From: Nicotiana tabacum
Lineage: Eukaryota > Streptophyta > Magnoliopsida > Solanales > Solanaceae
NCBI RefSeq assembly: GCF_000715075.1
Contig: NC_134088.1
Location: 2,604,001 to 2,668,000, forward strand
DNA: 64,000 nucleotides
Reading direction: 5' to 3'
Position numbers and translations under genes: made by a program. This document shows positions 46,877 to 58,008 of the stretch, piece after piece; within the stretch, counting starts at the first letter, position 1; the number at the start of each line of letters is the position of its first letter. A model generated the notes under the pieces. The model searched no databases. It saw only the letters and a list, made by a program, of their open reading frames with translations, and was not told where the DNA came from.

Positions 46877-49174
46877 ATTGCTATGTTTACACTTGTATGC
46901 TTTCAAGAAATACAAGAGTGAAGTTGAAAAACAACTAAACAAAAAGATCAAGATGATAAGAAGTGATAGGGATGTGAATATGAATCTCCTTTTGAAGAAA
47001 TATATTTAGAAAATGGCATTATTCACCAAACAACTGCCCCTTACTCTCCACAATTTAATGGAATTGCAGAGAGAAAGAATCGAACGTTGAAAGAGATGAT
47101 GAATGCATTGTTGATAAGTTACCACAGAACTTGTGGGAAGAAGTTATACTTACAGCTAACCGAATAATCAACCGTGTACCTCATAGTGAAACATAGTCCA
47201 TTCCTTATGAAAAATGGAAAGGAAGGAAGTCCAGCTTGAAATACTTCAAAGTGTGGGAGTGTTTAGCTAAGGTACAAGTTCTTAAACCTAAAAGGGTTAA
47301 TATAGGTCCAAAACGGTAGATTGTGTATTTATTGGATATGTAACCAATAGCAAGGCATATCGTTTTCTGGTTCATAAATCAGAAAATCCTGAGATCCACG
47401 TTAAACGGTAATAGAATCAGATAATGCTGAATTCTTTAAAACTATTTATCCGTATAAAAAGGAAAGTGAATTGTCCTACCAAAAGTCAAAACGACCTCGG
47501 GAGGAAACAACAGATGGTATGCCTAATGAGGAAAATCCGAGAAGAAGTAAACATCAAAGAACATCTACTTCATTCGGTCCAGATTTTCTGACTTTCCTGC
47601 TAGAAAATGAGCCTCGAACCTTCAAGGAAGAAATGTCTTCATCAGAAGCACAATATTGGAAAGAGGCTGTCAATAGTGAAATAGAATCCATATTGAACAA
47701 CCACACTTGGGAATTGGTTGATCTTCCTCCAGGTAACAAAACTTTGGGTTCTAAATGGATTTTCAAGAAGAAAATAAAAGATGATGGTACTATTGAAAAA
47801 TACAAGGCAAGACTTGTTGTCAAAGGATTTAGACAGCGAGAAGGTCTTGGCTATTTTGACACATACTCGCCGGTAACAAGAATTACATCCATTCGGATGC
47901 TAATAGCGTTAGCTGCCTTGTATGGTCTTCAAATTTATCAAATGGATGTAAAAACAGCCTTCTTAAATGGTGATCTAGAGGAAGAAATTTACATGAACCA
48001 ACCTGAAGGATTTGTGGTTCCGGGAAAAGAAAAGAAGGTGTGCCGACTTGTTAAGTCCCTTTATGGACTAAAACAAGCACCCAAGCATTGGCATGCGAAA
48101 TTTAATCAAACAATGTTGTCAAATGGCTTTAAGATTAATGAATGTGATAAATGTGTTTATATTAAGAACGTTCCAAATCATATATTCATTATTTGCTTAT
48201 ATGTTGATGATATGCTAATAATGAGCAAAAACATTGCCGACATTCAAGCTGCTAAGCGTATGCTTGCTAGTAAGTTTGATATGAAAGACTTAGGAGTTGC
48301 CGATGTAATTCTAGGAATTAAAATCTAGAGGACTCCTCAGGGTCTGGCTTTGTCTCAATCACATTACGTGAAAATGGTACTGGAAAAATTCAAACACTTG
48401 GAATTTAGAAGTGCAAGAACTCCAATTGACTTAAACCATTATCTTGTAAAGAATAAAGGTGAAAGCACGTCTCAATTGGATTATGCTTGTGTGTTGGGAA
48501 GCTTAATGTATATCATGAACTGTACACGTCCTGATATAGCTTATGCAATAAGTAAACTTAGTCGATTCACAAGTAATCCCAACAAACATCATTGGTTGGC
48601 AATAAAATGAGTTCTAGGATATTTGGAATATACCCAAGACTATGATTTGCACTACAATAGATATCTTACGGTTATCGAAGGATATAGTGATGCAAATTGG
48701 ATAACCAGCTCAACAGAAACAAAGTCCACAAGTGGATATGTTTTTACTGTTGGCGGAAGAGCAGTATCTTGGAAGTCTTCCAAACAGACGTGCATCGCTC
48801 GCTCTACAATAGAATCAGAGTTTATAGCTTTGGATAAGGCCGGTGAAGAAGCTGAATGGCTTCAAAATTTCTTAGAAGACATTCCGTTCTGGCCAAAACC
48901 TTTGGCTCCTATATGCATACATTGCGATATTGAGGCTGTAATAAGACGGGCAGGGAGCGTTATGTATAATGGAAAGTCTCGTCATATATGACAAAGACAT
49001 AAAACCGTTAGACAACTATTCTCTAGTGGAGTTATCACTATTGATTATATAAGATCAAAGGATAATATGGCGGATCCGCTTACAAAAGGCCTAGCTAGAG
49101 AGGGAGTTGAGAAATTATCTAAGGGAATGGGACTATGGCCGAGGACAAGTCATCATGGCGGTAACTCTACCTAG
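46877..49174 (+). pseudogene. Copia unit 1: integrase remnant, RT and RNase H
   Basis: Begins in mid-integrase (matching unit 2 from about 52500) and lacks gag, protease and the integrase N-terminus. RT is the best-preserved part (47471-48328): YQMDVKTAFLNGDLEEEIYM, SLYGLKQAP and the intact YVDDMLI box. A TAG ends this frame at 48326-48328 where unit 2 has Gln. The 48350-48610 frame continues RT, closed by a TGA where unit 2 has Arg. The 48623-48991 frame is RNase H ([27 protein letters not shown]), closed by a TGA where unit 2 has Arg. The last frame ends at 49172-49174. Small deletions also affect the integrase part (near 46890 and 47100). Confidence 0.9.
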
Positions 49175-49738
49175 AATTTTGGATATACCGAGATATAGAT
49201 TCAAGGAGCTCAAACAAAGTTGTGATTGACCGGTTCAACATTGTCAAAGCAAAATCTTTGGTCCCTTCTCGTGATGAAGACAATGTTCAGTAACAAGGAT
49301 AGAACTTTACACATACTTTAATGATTACCTAAGTTTGATGTGGTATTTATCAAATAGTGTCAATCTAAAGGATTATACGTTTAGGAATCACCTATGTAAG
49401 AGTGAAGTGGAAGATGCTTCAATGAGAATACTGTACGGCCAATTCTCTACGCACTTATGAAACCAGGCGATGTTCATGGCTGAAACGAACACAACAATGA
49501 GAACCAAAAGATGGTTAAGGGTTGGTTGTGTGACATATGGTTGTCTAGATATACACTAAAGTTCGACGGTTCAAAGATATCAAATCTACCGATTGACCGA
49601 GTATATCCAACATATGCTTACTACGAAAAGTTTAAAGGGAAACCTACTTATCCAGATGCAATTAATCCTTACTTGCAAATCACACAACTTTCATCTATGT
49701 TCATTCTTGTTACAGTCATTCCCATTCATGTGGGGGAT
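49175..49738 (+). other. Copia unit 1 3' untranslated region and polypurine tract
   Basis: Non-coding. It ends in CATGTGGGGGAT (49727-49738), the PPT immediately before the middle LTR. The open frame at 49511-49861 runs through the PPT into the LTR and is not a gene. Confidence 0.75.
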
Positions 49739-50567
49739 TGTTGGACCTTAAGCCATTGGGCTTTAAAGACTAGAAGTGTGAATTGGGAAATGGTGGAAAA
49801 TAAAATGGAGGGAAATGAAAAATTTGGAAAATTTGAATCAAGTGAGCTTTTTCATTTATGACAAATGAACTTTGTCCCTTATTGGTGAGGGACAACTACA
49901 CTTGTATGTATAAATATAGGATTACTTCTTAGAGCTCTTAAAGGAGTTGAAGAGAATGAAGCCTCGCACCGTCGTTGTCGCTCGGCTCGGCTTCGGCTTT
50001 GGCTTTGGAATAGGATTTGGATGTGGATTTGTCAAATGATCGACCGATGAGATTAATTTTTTGGATAAATTTTATGTAGTTAATTATTTAAGAATTAATT
50101 AAGTGCCAGTCAGTTCATTAACGGAATTAACTGGAATGTATAATCCAAAACGTTGAACACTGCTTTCCCTTCTGTTCACATTATGAACAGACATCACACC
50201 TCTTTCGACAATTGCCTATAAATTCCGAGGCATGGCTTCCTTTTCACATACTAAAAAATTACAGAACTTCCTTCTAAAAATCCTGCATTATACTTCACAG
50301 TTTCTCTTTTAAATTCGTAAGTGTGATTTTGCTCCGTTCTTTGAGTTCGTTGGTATCCTTCAGTTTGTATTGCCACGGTTGCAGGAAGGTTTATTCTGTT
50401 TCATCCTGAGAGGATTTAATCCATTACCTTGGCAACTTGTGAGGGGGTTAAAATTTCTTAAGGACGCACAAGGAAATTGTCGACTCGGAATATTTCTTAT
50501 CGTTTACAGTTTTTTCAGTTTCTTCTAACAGTTTTCTAATTTCTGTTTTAACACAGTAGCGACTACA
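49739..50567 (+). repeat. Middle LTR of the copia array (shared)
   Basis: 829 bp, TGTTGGACC ... CGACTACA. TATA box TATAAATA at 49909-49916, followed by a GGCTTC/GGATTT hexamer tract (about 49985-50035). At four sites in the first 160 bp the outer LTRs agree with each other against this one. Confidence 0.9.
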
Positions 50568-50892
50568 AGCTTAAGGAATTTTATATTAATGTTTATGTGT
50601 TGAAATCTATATTGATTTGTGATATATATTTTGTATACTGGTTTGGGGACTAAAGCCTTGGTGCTTTCTACTCCGATATATTTTTTACTCATGTTTAAAG
50701 AATATAAAAACTTTACTGGGTATTAAATTTGAATATGGTTTTAAGAATATAATAAACTTCATCGTTTATGTTTTGAATGTTTGGTTTGGTATTCAGTTTG
50801 AAGATATAAAACCTTCACTGATTTTGAAAAGTTCTGTTTATTGCCAACTTTACAGAAAAATAGCAAATGAGGACCAAACTAATGTTAATGGA

Positions 50893-51810
50893 ATGGATGC
50901 TATTGTTACGAGTGTTGCTGCCTCGTCGAGCCGTTCAACTCCTACTCATGCTATGGCACCAGCAGAAAAACTTGGAAAGTTTTTCGGTATTGACTTCAAA
51001 TGTTGGCAAATGAAGATGCTCTTCTATCTTACTACGTTGAGTTTGCAGTGATTCCTCAAGGAGGATCCTCCGGTCGTGGCTGAAGGCACTCTGGATGACG
51101 AACGATTTGTTTTAACTGAAGCATGGAAACATTATGATTTCTTGTGCAAAAACTACATTTTGAGTTGTTTAGAAGATAGCTTGTACAATGTCTATAGTGT
51201 CATGGAAACTTCAAAAGCGTTATGGAATGCGCTTGAGAAGAATTACAAGACTGAGGATGTCGGACTTAAGAAGTTCGTGGCTGCAAGATTTTTGGATTTC
51301 AAGATGGTTGACACTAGGTCGGTCATAACTCAAGTCCAAGAATTACAAGTCATTGTGCATGACCTCCTTGCTGAAGGTATGGTCATAAATGAGGCCTTTC
51401 AAGTTGCCGCTTTCATTGAGAAGTTACCTCCGTTGTGGAAAGACTTTAAGAACTATCTAAAACACAAGCGTAAGGAAATGACACTTGAAAATTTGATTGT
51501 TCGTTTGAGGATAGAAGAAGACAACAAAAATGTTGAAAAGAAGTCACGTGGCAACTCGACAATAATAAGGGCTAACATTGTTAAGGAGGCACCACAAAAT
51601 AAGAAGAGAAAGAAGGCTTTTGGACCAAAGAATTACCCAAGCAAGAAAAAATTCAAGGGTAATTGCCACAACTGTGGAAAGTTTGGGCATAATGTCGTGG
51701 ACTGTCGTGCACCAAAGACTGATGTACAAAAGAAGAAGAATAAGAAGAATCAAGCTAACATGGTTGAAAATGTTGAAGAAATGGAGGACTTGTGTGCCAT
51801 GTTGTCTTGA
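50893..51810 (+). pseudogene. Copia unit 2 gag
   Basis: Gag polyprotein part that binds and packages the RNA. ATG chosen at 50893 (MDAIVTSVAASSS), the most sensible start in a frame open from 50773. Downstream: KFFGIDFKCWQMKMLFYL, then a TGA at 51049-51051, then HYDFLCKNYILSCLEDSLYN through VAAFIEKLPPLWKDFKNYL (UBN2-type gag fold), and a basic zone ending in a complete CCHC knuckle CHNCGKFGHNVVDC. A one-base frame change at about 51807 ends the frame at 51810, just before protease. Apart from these two lesions gag is open. Confidence 0.88.
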
Positions 51811-53149
51811 ATGCAACTTGGTAGGAAATCCTAAAGAATGGTGGATTGATTCTGGAGCCACCCGCCATGTTTGTGCTAACAAGGAGTTATTTTCTTCTTA
51901 TGCCCCCGCAGGACCCGACGAGACAATTTTCATGGGAAATTCGTCTATATCCAAAATTGAAGGAATTGGCAAGATTGCGTTGAAGATGACATCAGGAAAA
52001 ATTGTGACTCTAAACCAAGTTCTCCATGTTCCAGAAATTCGCAAGAATCTTGTGTCTACCTCACTTCTTGTCAAGAATGGATTCAAATGTATTTTTGTTT
52101 CTAATAGTTTTGTACTAAGTAAGAATTATGTGTATGTAGGAAAAGGTTACCTGAATGAGGGACTTTTTAAGCTAAATGTAATAGCAGTTCCTATCAATAA
52201 AGTAAATGTTTCTTCTTACTTACTTGAGCCAAATACTTTATGGCATGCACGCCTAGGTCACATCAACTTCAAAACATTGCAAAAAATGATAAATTTGGAA
52301 GTATTTCCAAAATTTGATTGCATTAATTCCAAATGTCAAATATATGTGGAATCAAAGTATGCTAAGCATCCTTATAAATCCGTTGAAAGGAATTCAGGTT
52401 CTTTAGACTTAATTCACACAGATATTTGCGAGATGAAGTCAACATCATCTCGCGTTGGGAAAAAGTATTTCATTACTTTTATTGATGATAGTACAAGATA
52501 TTGCTATGTTTACTTACTTAATAGTAAATACGGAGCAATTAATGCTTTCAAGCAATACAAGAGTGAAGTTGAAACACAATTAAACAAAAAGATCAAGATG
52601 ATACGAAGTGATAGGGGTAGCGAATATGAATCTCCTTTTGAAGAAATATGTTTGGAAAATGGCATTATTCACCAAACAACTGCCCCTTACTCTCCACAAT
52701 CTAATGGAATTGCGGAGAGAAAGAATCGAACGTTGAAAGAGATGATGAATGCGTTGTTGATAAGTTCTGGTTTACCACAGAACTTGTGGGGGGAAGCTAT
52801 ACTTACAGCTAACCGAATAATCAACTGTGTACCTCATAGTAAAACACAGTCCATTCCTTATAAAAAATGGAAAGGAAGGAAGCCCAACTTGAAATACTTC
52901 AAAGTGTGGGGGTGTTTAGCTAAGGTACAAGTTCCTAAACCTAAAAGGGTTAAGATAGGTCCAAAAACGGTTGATTGTGTATTTATTGGATATGTAACCA
53001 ATAGCAAGGCATATCGTTTTCTGGTTCATAAATCAGAAAATCCTGAGATCCACGTTAATACAGTAATAGAATCAGATAATGCTGAATTCTTTGAAACTAT
53101 TTATCCGTATAAAAAGGAAAGTGAATTGTCCTACCAAAAGTCAAAATGA
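51811..53149 (+). pseudogene. Copia unit 2 protease and integrase
   Basis: Protease: WWIDSGATRHVC with the catalytic Asp. The gag-pre-integrase zinc finger follows as WHARLGHINF ... SKCQIYVESKYAKHP. The last Cys of the HHCC set is Tyr here, a single G-to-A change. The integrase core has all three acidic residues: LIHTDICEM, MIRSDRGSEYES and SNGIAERKNRTLKE. The C-terminal part runs to ESELSYQKSK, where a TGA (53147-53149) replaces the Arg codon seen in unit 1. In this copy the whole stretch is one uninterrupted frame, notable in an otherwise decayed neighbourhood. Confidence 0.9.
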
Positions 53150-54816
53150 CCTAGGGAGGAAAAAACAGATGGTATGCCTAATGAGCAAAATCCGAGAAGA
53201 AGTAAACATCAAAGAACATCTACTTCATTCGATCTAGATTTTCGGACTTTCCTGCTAGAAAATGAGCCTCGAACATTCAAGGAAGCAATGTCTTCCTCAG
53301 AAGCACAATATTGGAAAGAGGTTGTCAATAGTGAAATAGAATCCATATTGAGCAACTACACTTGGGAATTGGTTGACCTTCCTCCAGGTAACAAAACTTT
53401 GGGTTCTAAATGGATTTTCAAGAAGAAAATAAAAGATCATGGTACTATTGACAAATACAAGGCAAGACTTGTTGTCAAAGGATTTAGACAACGAGAAGGT
53501 CTTGACTATTTTGACACATACTCGCTGGTAACAAGAATTACATCCATTCGGATGCTAATAGCGTTAGCCGCCTTGTATGGTCTTCAAATCCATCAAGTGG
53601 ATGTAAAAACAGCCTTCTTAAATGGTGATCTAGAGGAAGAAATTTACATGAACCAACCTAAAGGATTTGTGGTTCCGGGAAAAGAAAAGAAGGTGTGCCG
53701 ACTTGTTAAGTCCCTTTATGGACTAAAACAAGTACCCAAGCAATGGCGTGCGAAATTTGACCAAACAATGTTGTCAAATGGCTTTAAGATTAATGAATAT
53801 GATAAATGTGTTTATATTATGAACGTTCCAAATCATATAGTCATTGTTTACTTATATGTTGATGATATGCTAATAATGAGCAAAGACATTGCCGACATTC
53901 AAGCTACTAAGCGTATGCTTGCTAGTAAGTTTGATATGAAAGACTTAGGAGTTGCCGATGTAATTCTAGGAATTAAAATCCAAAGGACTCCTCAGGGTCT
54001 GGCTTTGTCTCAATCACATTACGTGAAAATGGTATTGGAAAATTCAAACACTTGGAATTCAGAAGTGCAAGAACTCCAATTGACTTAAACCATTATCTTG
54101 TAAAGAATAAAGGTGAAAGCACGTCTCAATTGAATTATGCTCGTGTGTTGGGAAGCTTAATGTATGTCATAAACTGTAGACATCCTGATATAGCTTGTGC
54201 AATAAGTAAACTTAGTTGAATAACAAGTAATCCCAACAAACGTCACTGGTTGGCAATGAAACGAGTTCTGGGATATTTGGAATATACCCAAGACTACGCT
54301 TTGCACTACAATAGATAACATGCGGTTATCGAAGGATATAGTGATGCAAATTGGATAACCGGCTCAACAGAAATAAAGTCCACAAGTGGATATGTTTTTA
54401 CTGTTGGCGGAGGAACAATATTTTGGAAGTTTTCCAAACAGTCGTGCATCGCTCGCTCTACAATGGAATCAGAGTTTATAGCTTTGAATAAGGCCGGCGA
54501 AGAAGCTGAATGGCTTCGAAATTTCTTAGAAGGCATTCCGTTCTGGCCAAAACCTTTGGCTCCTATATGCATACATTACGATAGTGAGGCTGCAATAGGA
54601 TGGGCAGGGAGCGTTATGTATAACGGAAAGTCTCGTCATATACGACGAAGACATAAAACCGTTAGACAACTACTCTCTAGTGGAATTATCACTATTGATT
54701 ATGTAAAATCAAAGGATAATGTGGCGGATCCGCTTACAAAAGGCCTAACTAGAGAGGGAGTTGAGAAATCATCTAAGGGAATGGGACTATGGCCGAGGAG
54801 CTCTAGGTTCAAGTAG
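53150..54816 (+). pseudogene. Copia unit 2 reverse transcriptase and RNase H
   Basis: The 53174-54088 frame: SSSEAQYWKE, HQVDVKTAFLNGDLEEEIYM, SLYGLKQVP, YVDDMLI. A one-base deletion near 54040 (LENSNTWN; unit 1 keeps the frame) breaks RT. Further lesions are a TGA near 54217 and a TAA near 54317. RNase H continues at 54463-54816 ([18 protein letters not shown] ... [11 protein letters not shown]) and ends RSSRFK; compared with unit 1, about 47 bp are missing just before this end. Confidence 0.9.
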
Positions 54817-55337
54817 CTCAAACAAAGTTGTGATTGACCGGTTCAACATTGTCAAAGTAAAATCTTTGGTCCCTTCTCGTGATGAAGACAATTATCAGTA
54901 ACAAGGATAGAACTTTACACGTTCTTTAATGATAACCTAAGTTTGATGTGGTATTTATCAAATAGTGTCAATCTAAAGGATTACACATCACCTATGTAAG
55001 TGTGAAGTGGAAGCCACATCAATGAGAATTCTGTAAGGCCAATTCTCTACGCACTTATGAAACCAGGAGGTGTTCATGGCTGAAACAAACACAACAATGA
55101 GAATCAAAGACGGTTAAGGGTTGGTTGTGTGACATATGATTGTCTAGGTATACACTAAAGTTCGACGGTTCAAAGATATCAAATCTACTGATTGACCGAG
55201 TATATCCGACATATGCTCACTACGGAAAGTTCAAAGGAAAACCAACTTATCCAGATGCAATTAATCCTTACTTGCAAATTACATAGCTTTCATCTATGTT
55301 CATTCTTGTTACATTCATTCCCATTCATGTGGGGGAT
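54817..55337 (+). other. Copia unit 2 3' untranslated region and polypurine tract
   Basis: Parallel to 49175-49738. Ends in GTGGGGGAT directly before the third LTR. No gene. Confidence 0.75.
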
Positions 55338-56160
55338 TGTTGGACTTTAAGCCATTGGGCTTTAAAGATTAGAAGTGTGAATTGGGAAATGGTGGGAAAT
55401 AAAATGGAGGGAAATGAAAATTTTGAAAAATTTGAATCAAGGGAGCTTTTTTCATTTATGACAAATGAACTTTGTCCCTCATTGGTGAGGGACAACTACA
55501 CATGTGTGTATAAATATAGGATCACTTCTTAGAGCTCTTAAAGAAGTTGAAGAGAATGAAGCCTCGCGTCGTCGTTATCGCTCGGCTCGGCTTCGGCTTC
55601 GGCTTCGGATTTGGATTTGGATTTGTCAAATGATCGACCGATGAGATTAATTTTTTGGACAAAGTTTATCTAATTAATTATTTAAGAATTAATTAAGTGT
55701 CAGTCAGTTCATTAACAGAATTAACTAGAATGTACAATCCAAAACGCTGAACGTTGCTTTCCCTTCTGTTCACATTATGAACAGACGTCACACCTCTTCC
55801 GACAATTGCCTATAAATTCTGAGGCATGGCTTCCTTTTCACATACTGAAAAATTACAGAACTTCCTTCTGAAAATCCTGCATTCTACTTCGTAGTTTCTC
55901 TTTTAAATTCGTAAGTGTGATTTTGCTCCGTTCTTTGATTTCGTTGGTATCCTGCAGTTTGTATTGCCACTGTTGCGGAAGGTTTATTTCGTTTCATCCT
56001 GGGAGGATTTAATCCATTACCTTGGCAACTTATGAGGGGGTTAAAATTCCTTAAGGACGCGCAAGGAAATTGTGGACTCGGAATATTTCTTATCGTTTAC
56101 AGTTTTTTCAGTTTCTTCTAACAGTTTTCTAATTTCTGTTTTAACAAAGTACCGACCACA
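55338..56160 (+). repeat. Third LTR of the copia array
   Basis: 823 bp, TGTTGGACT ... CGACCACA, with TATAAATA at 55509-55516 and the hexamer tract GGCTTC/GGATTT at about 55585-55628. It is followed immediately by TTATC (56161-56165). Confidence 0.92.
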
Positions 56161-56374
56161 TTATCTTTAAACCTATGATCTATGAGAAATTTATGATAGG
56201 AAAAAAAAATCTTACAATCACTCCCTGCAAATCCTACGCTTGACAATGCATGATTCTAACAAAAAAGATTGCAATAGTTTTTGTAGGATTTACGAAAACA
56301 AACCGAAAAGAAGAAATGCTAATAATGGTAAACTTGGATACACCTTTATAGTGTAACTTAGAAATTTATATATT
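56161..56374 (-). other. 3' flank of the aspartic protease gene
   Basis: About 210 bp between the stop codon and the copia insertion. AT-rich on the minus strand just after the stop (ATTAAAATATATAAATTTC), a plausible polyadenylation region without a perfect AATAAA. The copia array may have displaced part of the original 3' flank. Confidence 0.5.
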
Positions 56375-57916
56375 TTAATCACATGCATCTAGGTCGAAGG
56401 ACAAAGAATTTGCTGAAGTATCAAAAGTTAATGCTACACCTTGGAGTTGATTAACACCTAATATTGAGATGTCTTGATCTGTTCCTACAAAAGCCAGGCA
56501 ATAGTGACCACGAAAGTGAACCACAACTCGTTCTTGTGCCAAAAACAACATTGTACCTGGATTTTCACTGCCGAAATACAACTTCACGACAGGAAATACT
56601 AAACCAGGACCATTTGGATTATCTTTATAGCAAGTGTCGAAAGGTCCGACTGGATTGTTAACCATAGGAATATCTCGTACTTCAGCTCTAAACGCGTAGC
56701 GGAATATGACATAAAAATCCTTAGGAAAAGGGGTAAAGGTCGTTCCTGTATCCACGATGACTCCACCACGCATATTTGGTTTGAAATTCCACCATGAGGG
56801 ATTGACCAAAACTTCTTTGTCATTAATAAAAATTTTATAAAGGTTAACGTAGAAAAATGAACGGTACCTTCTGTTTGGTAGTAATTTTGCTGATTTTGCT
56901 CTTGGATATGAGCTGTTATGAAAACTGATGGTAGATCCCTTTCCTGAATGAAATCTTGGTAGACACATGGAAAATAGTGACGCTCCAAACTGTGATGGTA
57001 AAGAATATCCACCTTTTTTTTGTGGACGTACTCTGCGTCCAAGGCCAGCAATTCCAGAGAACCAATCACTGAAATTTGTTCCACTGGTTTGATCTTTGCC
57101 ACATCCAAACATAACCCTAATTGGTCTTTGGTCTAAAACAAAAGTAATTACATCATCGGCCATGTACCCTTTTGTTCGTTGTCGACTCCCATATGTCATT
57201 TCATAGTGACACTCAGAACTATCTAGATCACAAGTGAAAGCTGAGTCCTCAAAAAAGCAATATTTTGAACCGTATCGCAAGCAGTCAACTTTTCGAAAAG
57301 TTTTCGATGCAGTAGAATTATATAATGGATTTTGAAACTTTTGTTTGTAGCACTTATTTTCCTCGCATGGTCCACATTGCCACCAAACTAAATCACTGCC
57401 AGTGTCAATTACCAAAAAACTTCTAACTTCGTCACTGCCTAACAAAAAAGATGCAACATACTCGCCATTTGAGTAATAGGCACCTGTTGTTTTTGGTACA
57501 AGTTCGCGCATCTTGCTCCCTTGCACGTCGTGTTGCCTTTTCACAGTTGCATTTGCATCATTTGGATTGTCATTTGGAGGAACCATCCCTTTTTTAACAT
57601 CGTTACCATTTTCAAAATCAAGAACCGAAGCCAAATAACTTTCTCTAGCATGAGATCGAGCAAGTCTACTTTCAAGCAATGAGTCGTAGTCCTTAAAGTT
57701 TAATTTTTCAAATACATCGCGATGGTAAATAGTAAAAGTATAGGACGGCATTGGAGGATCTGGAAGCTTAGTTGGATCAAGAGACATGAATCTTTCTTTA
57801 GCTAGGTTAATATAAGTGGAGTTAAGGGGTGAAAGATATTTCTCATTAGCCGAAACAGCAATCAGAATTGAGAAAATAATTGACCTCAAAAGGTGAATAT
57901 GGAACAGGTTTTCCAT
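56375..57916 (-). CDS. Secreted A1-family aspartic protease (nepenthesin-like), intact, single exon
   Basis: A 513-residue open frame starting MENLFHIHLL and ending LDLDACD-like (SFDLDACD). Residues 1-23 form a signal peptide with a hydrophobic core (SIIFSILIAVSA), so the product should enter the secretory route and act in the cell wall space or vacuole. A prosegment follows to about residue 145. The two catalytic Asp motifs are DTGSD (171-175) and DTGTT (389-393). Between them lies the Cys-rich nepenthesin-type insertion (CGPCEENKCY, then Cys 212, 220, 229, 236). The usual flap YGDGS is YGSRQ here (242-246), a possible change in specificity. The start is the first ATG of the frame, just before the signal peptide. 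There is no intron, as in many plant A1 proteases, and no lesion. A dead 3' fragment of a sister copy lies at 36389-36686. Substrate cannot be inferred. Confidence 0.93.
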   Translation of the reverse strand: MENLFHIHLLRSIIFSILIAVSANEKYLSPLNSTYINLAKERFMSLDPTKLPDPPMPSYTFTIYHRDVFEKLNFKDYDSLLESRLARSHARESYLASVLDFENGNDVKKGMVPPNDNPNDANATVKRQHDVQGSKMRELVPKTTGAYYSNGEYVASFLLGSDEVRSFLVIDTGSDLVWWQCGPCEENKCYKQKFQNPLYNSTASKTFRKVDCLRYGSKYCFFEDSAFTCDLDSSECHYEMTYGSRQRTKGYMADDVITFVLDQRPIRVMFGCGKDQTSGTNFSDWFSGIAGLGRRVRPQKKGGYSLPSQFGASLFSMCLPRFHSGKGSTISFHNSSYPRAKSAKLLPNRRYRSFFYVNLYKIFINDKEVLVNPSWWNFKPNMRGGVIVDTGTTFTPFPKDFYVIFRYAFRAEVRDIPMVNNPVGPFDTCYKDNPNGPGLVFPVVKLYFGSENPGTMLFLAQERVVVHFRGHYCLAFVGTDQDISILGVNQLQGVALTFDTSANSLSFDLDACD

Positions 57917-57996
57917 TTGTATAGAACTTAGAACAAAGGTATTTTATCAATTCTTTCATTCGGTATGAAATAGGATCACCACTTCCTGAAATCATC

Positions 57997-58008
57997 TTTA
58001 TATTTTAT
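57997..58008 (-). promoter_or_regulatory. Candidate TATA box of the aspartic protease gene
   Basis: On the minus strand ATAAAATATAAA lies about 80-90 bases upstream of the ATG, a suitable distance for a short leader. A second candidate (TATATA) is near 58087. Neither is confirmed. Confidence 0.4.

Larger units (their letters stand above)
46605..56160 (+). mobile_element. Tandem Ty1/copia array: three LTRs, two internal regions
   Basis: Order: truncated LTR (46605-46876), partial internal region (46877-49738), full LTR (49739-50567), full-length internal region (50568-55337), full LTR (55338-56160). The two internal regions are about 96 per cent alike (7 differences in ~190 bases compared at 47640 and 53290). 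The middle LTR serves both units, and only the outer ends carry the TTATC target duplication, as expected after unequal recombination between LTRs of one insertion. The pol order protease, integrase, RT is that of Ty1/copia. Both units carry stops and frame changes. Confidence 0.93.

Noticed and set aside
49511..49861. 116-codon ORF at the end of copia unit 1
   Set aside because: Runs across the polypurine tract into the LTR; the matching region of unit 2 is not open over the same span.
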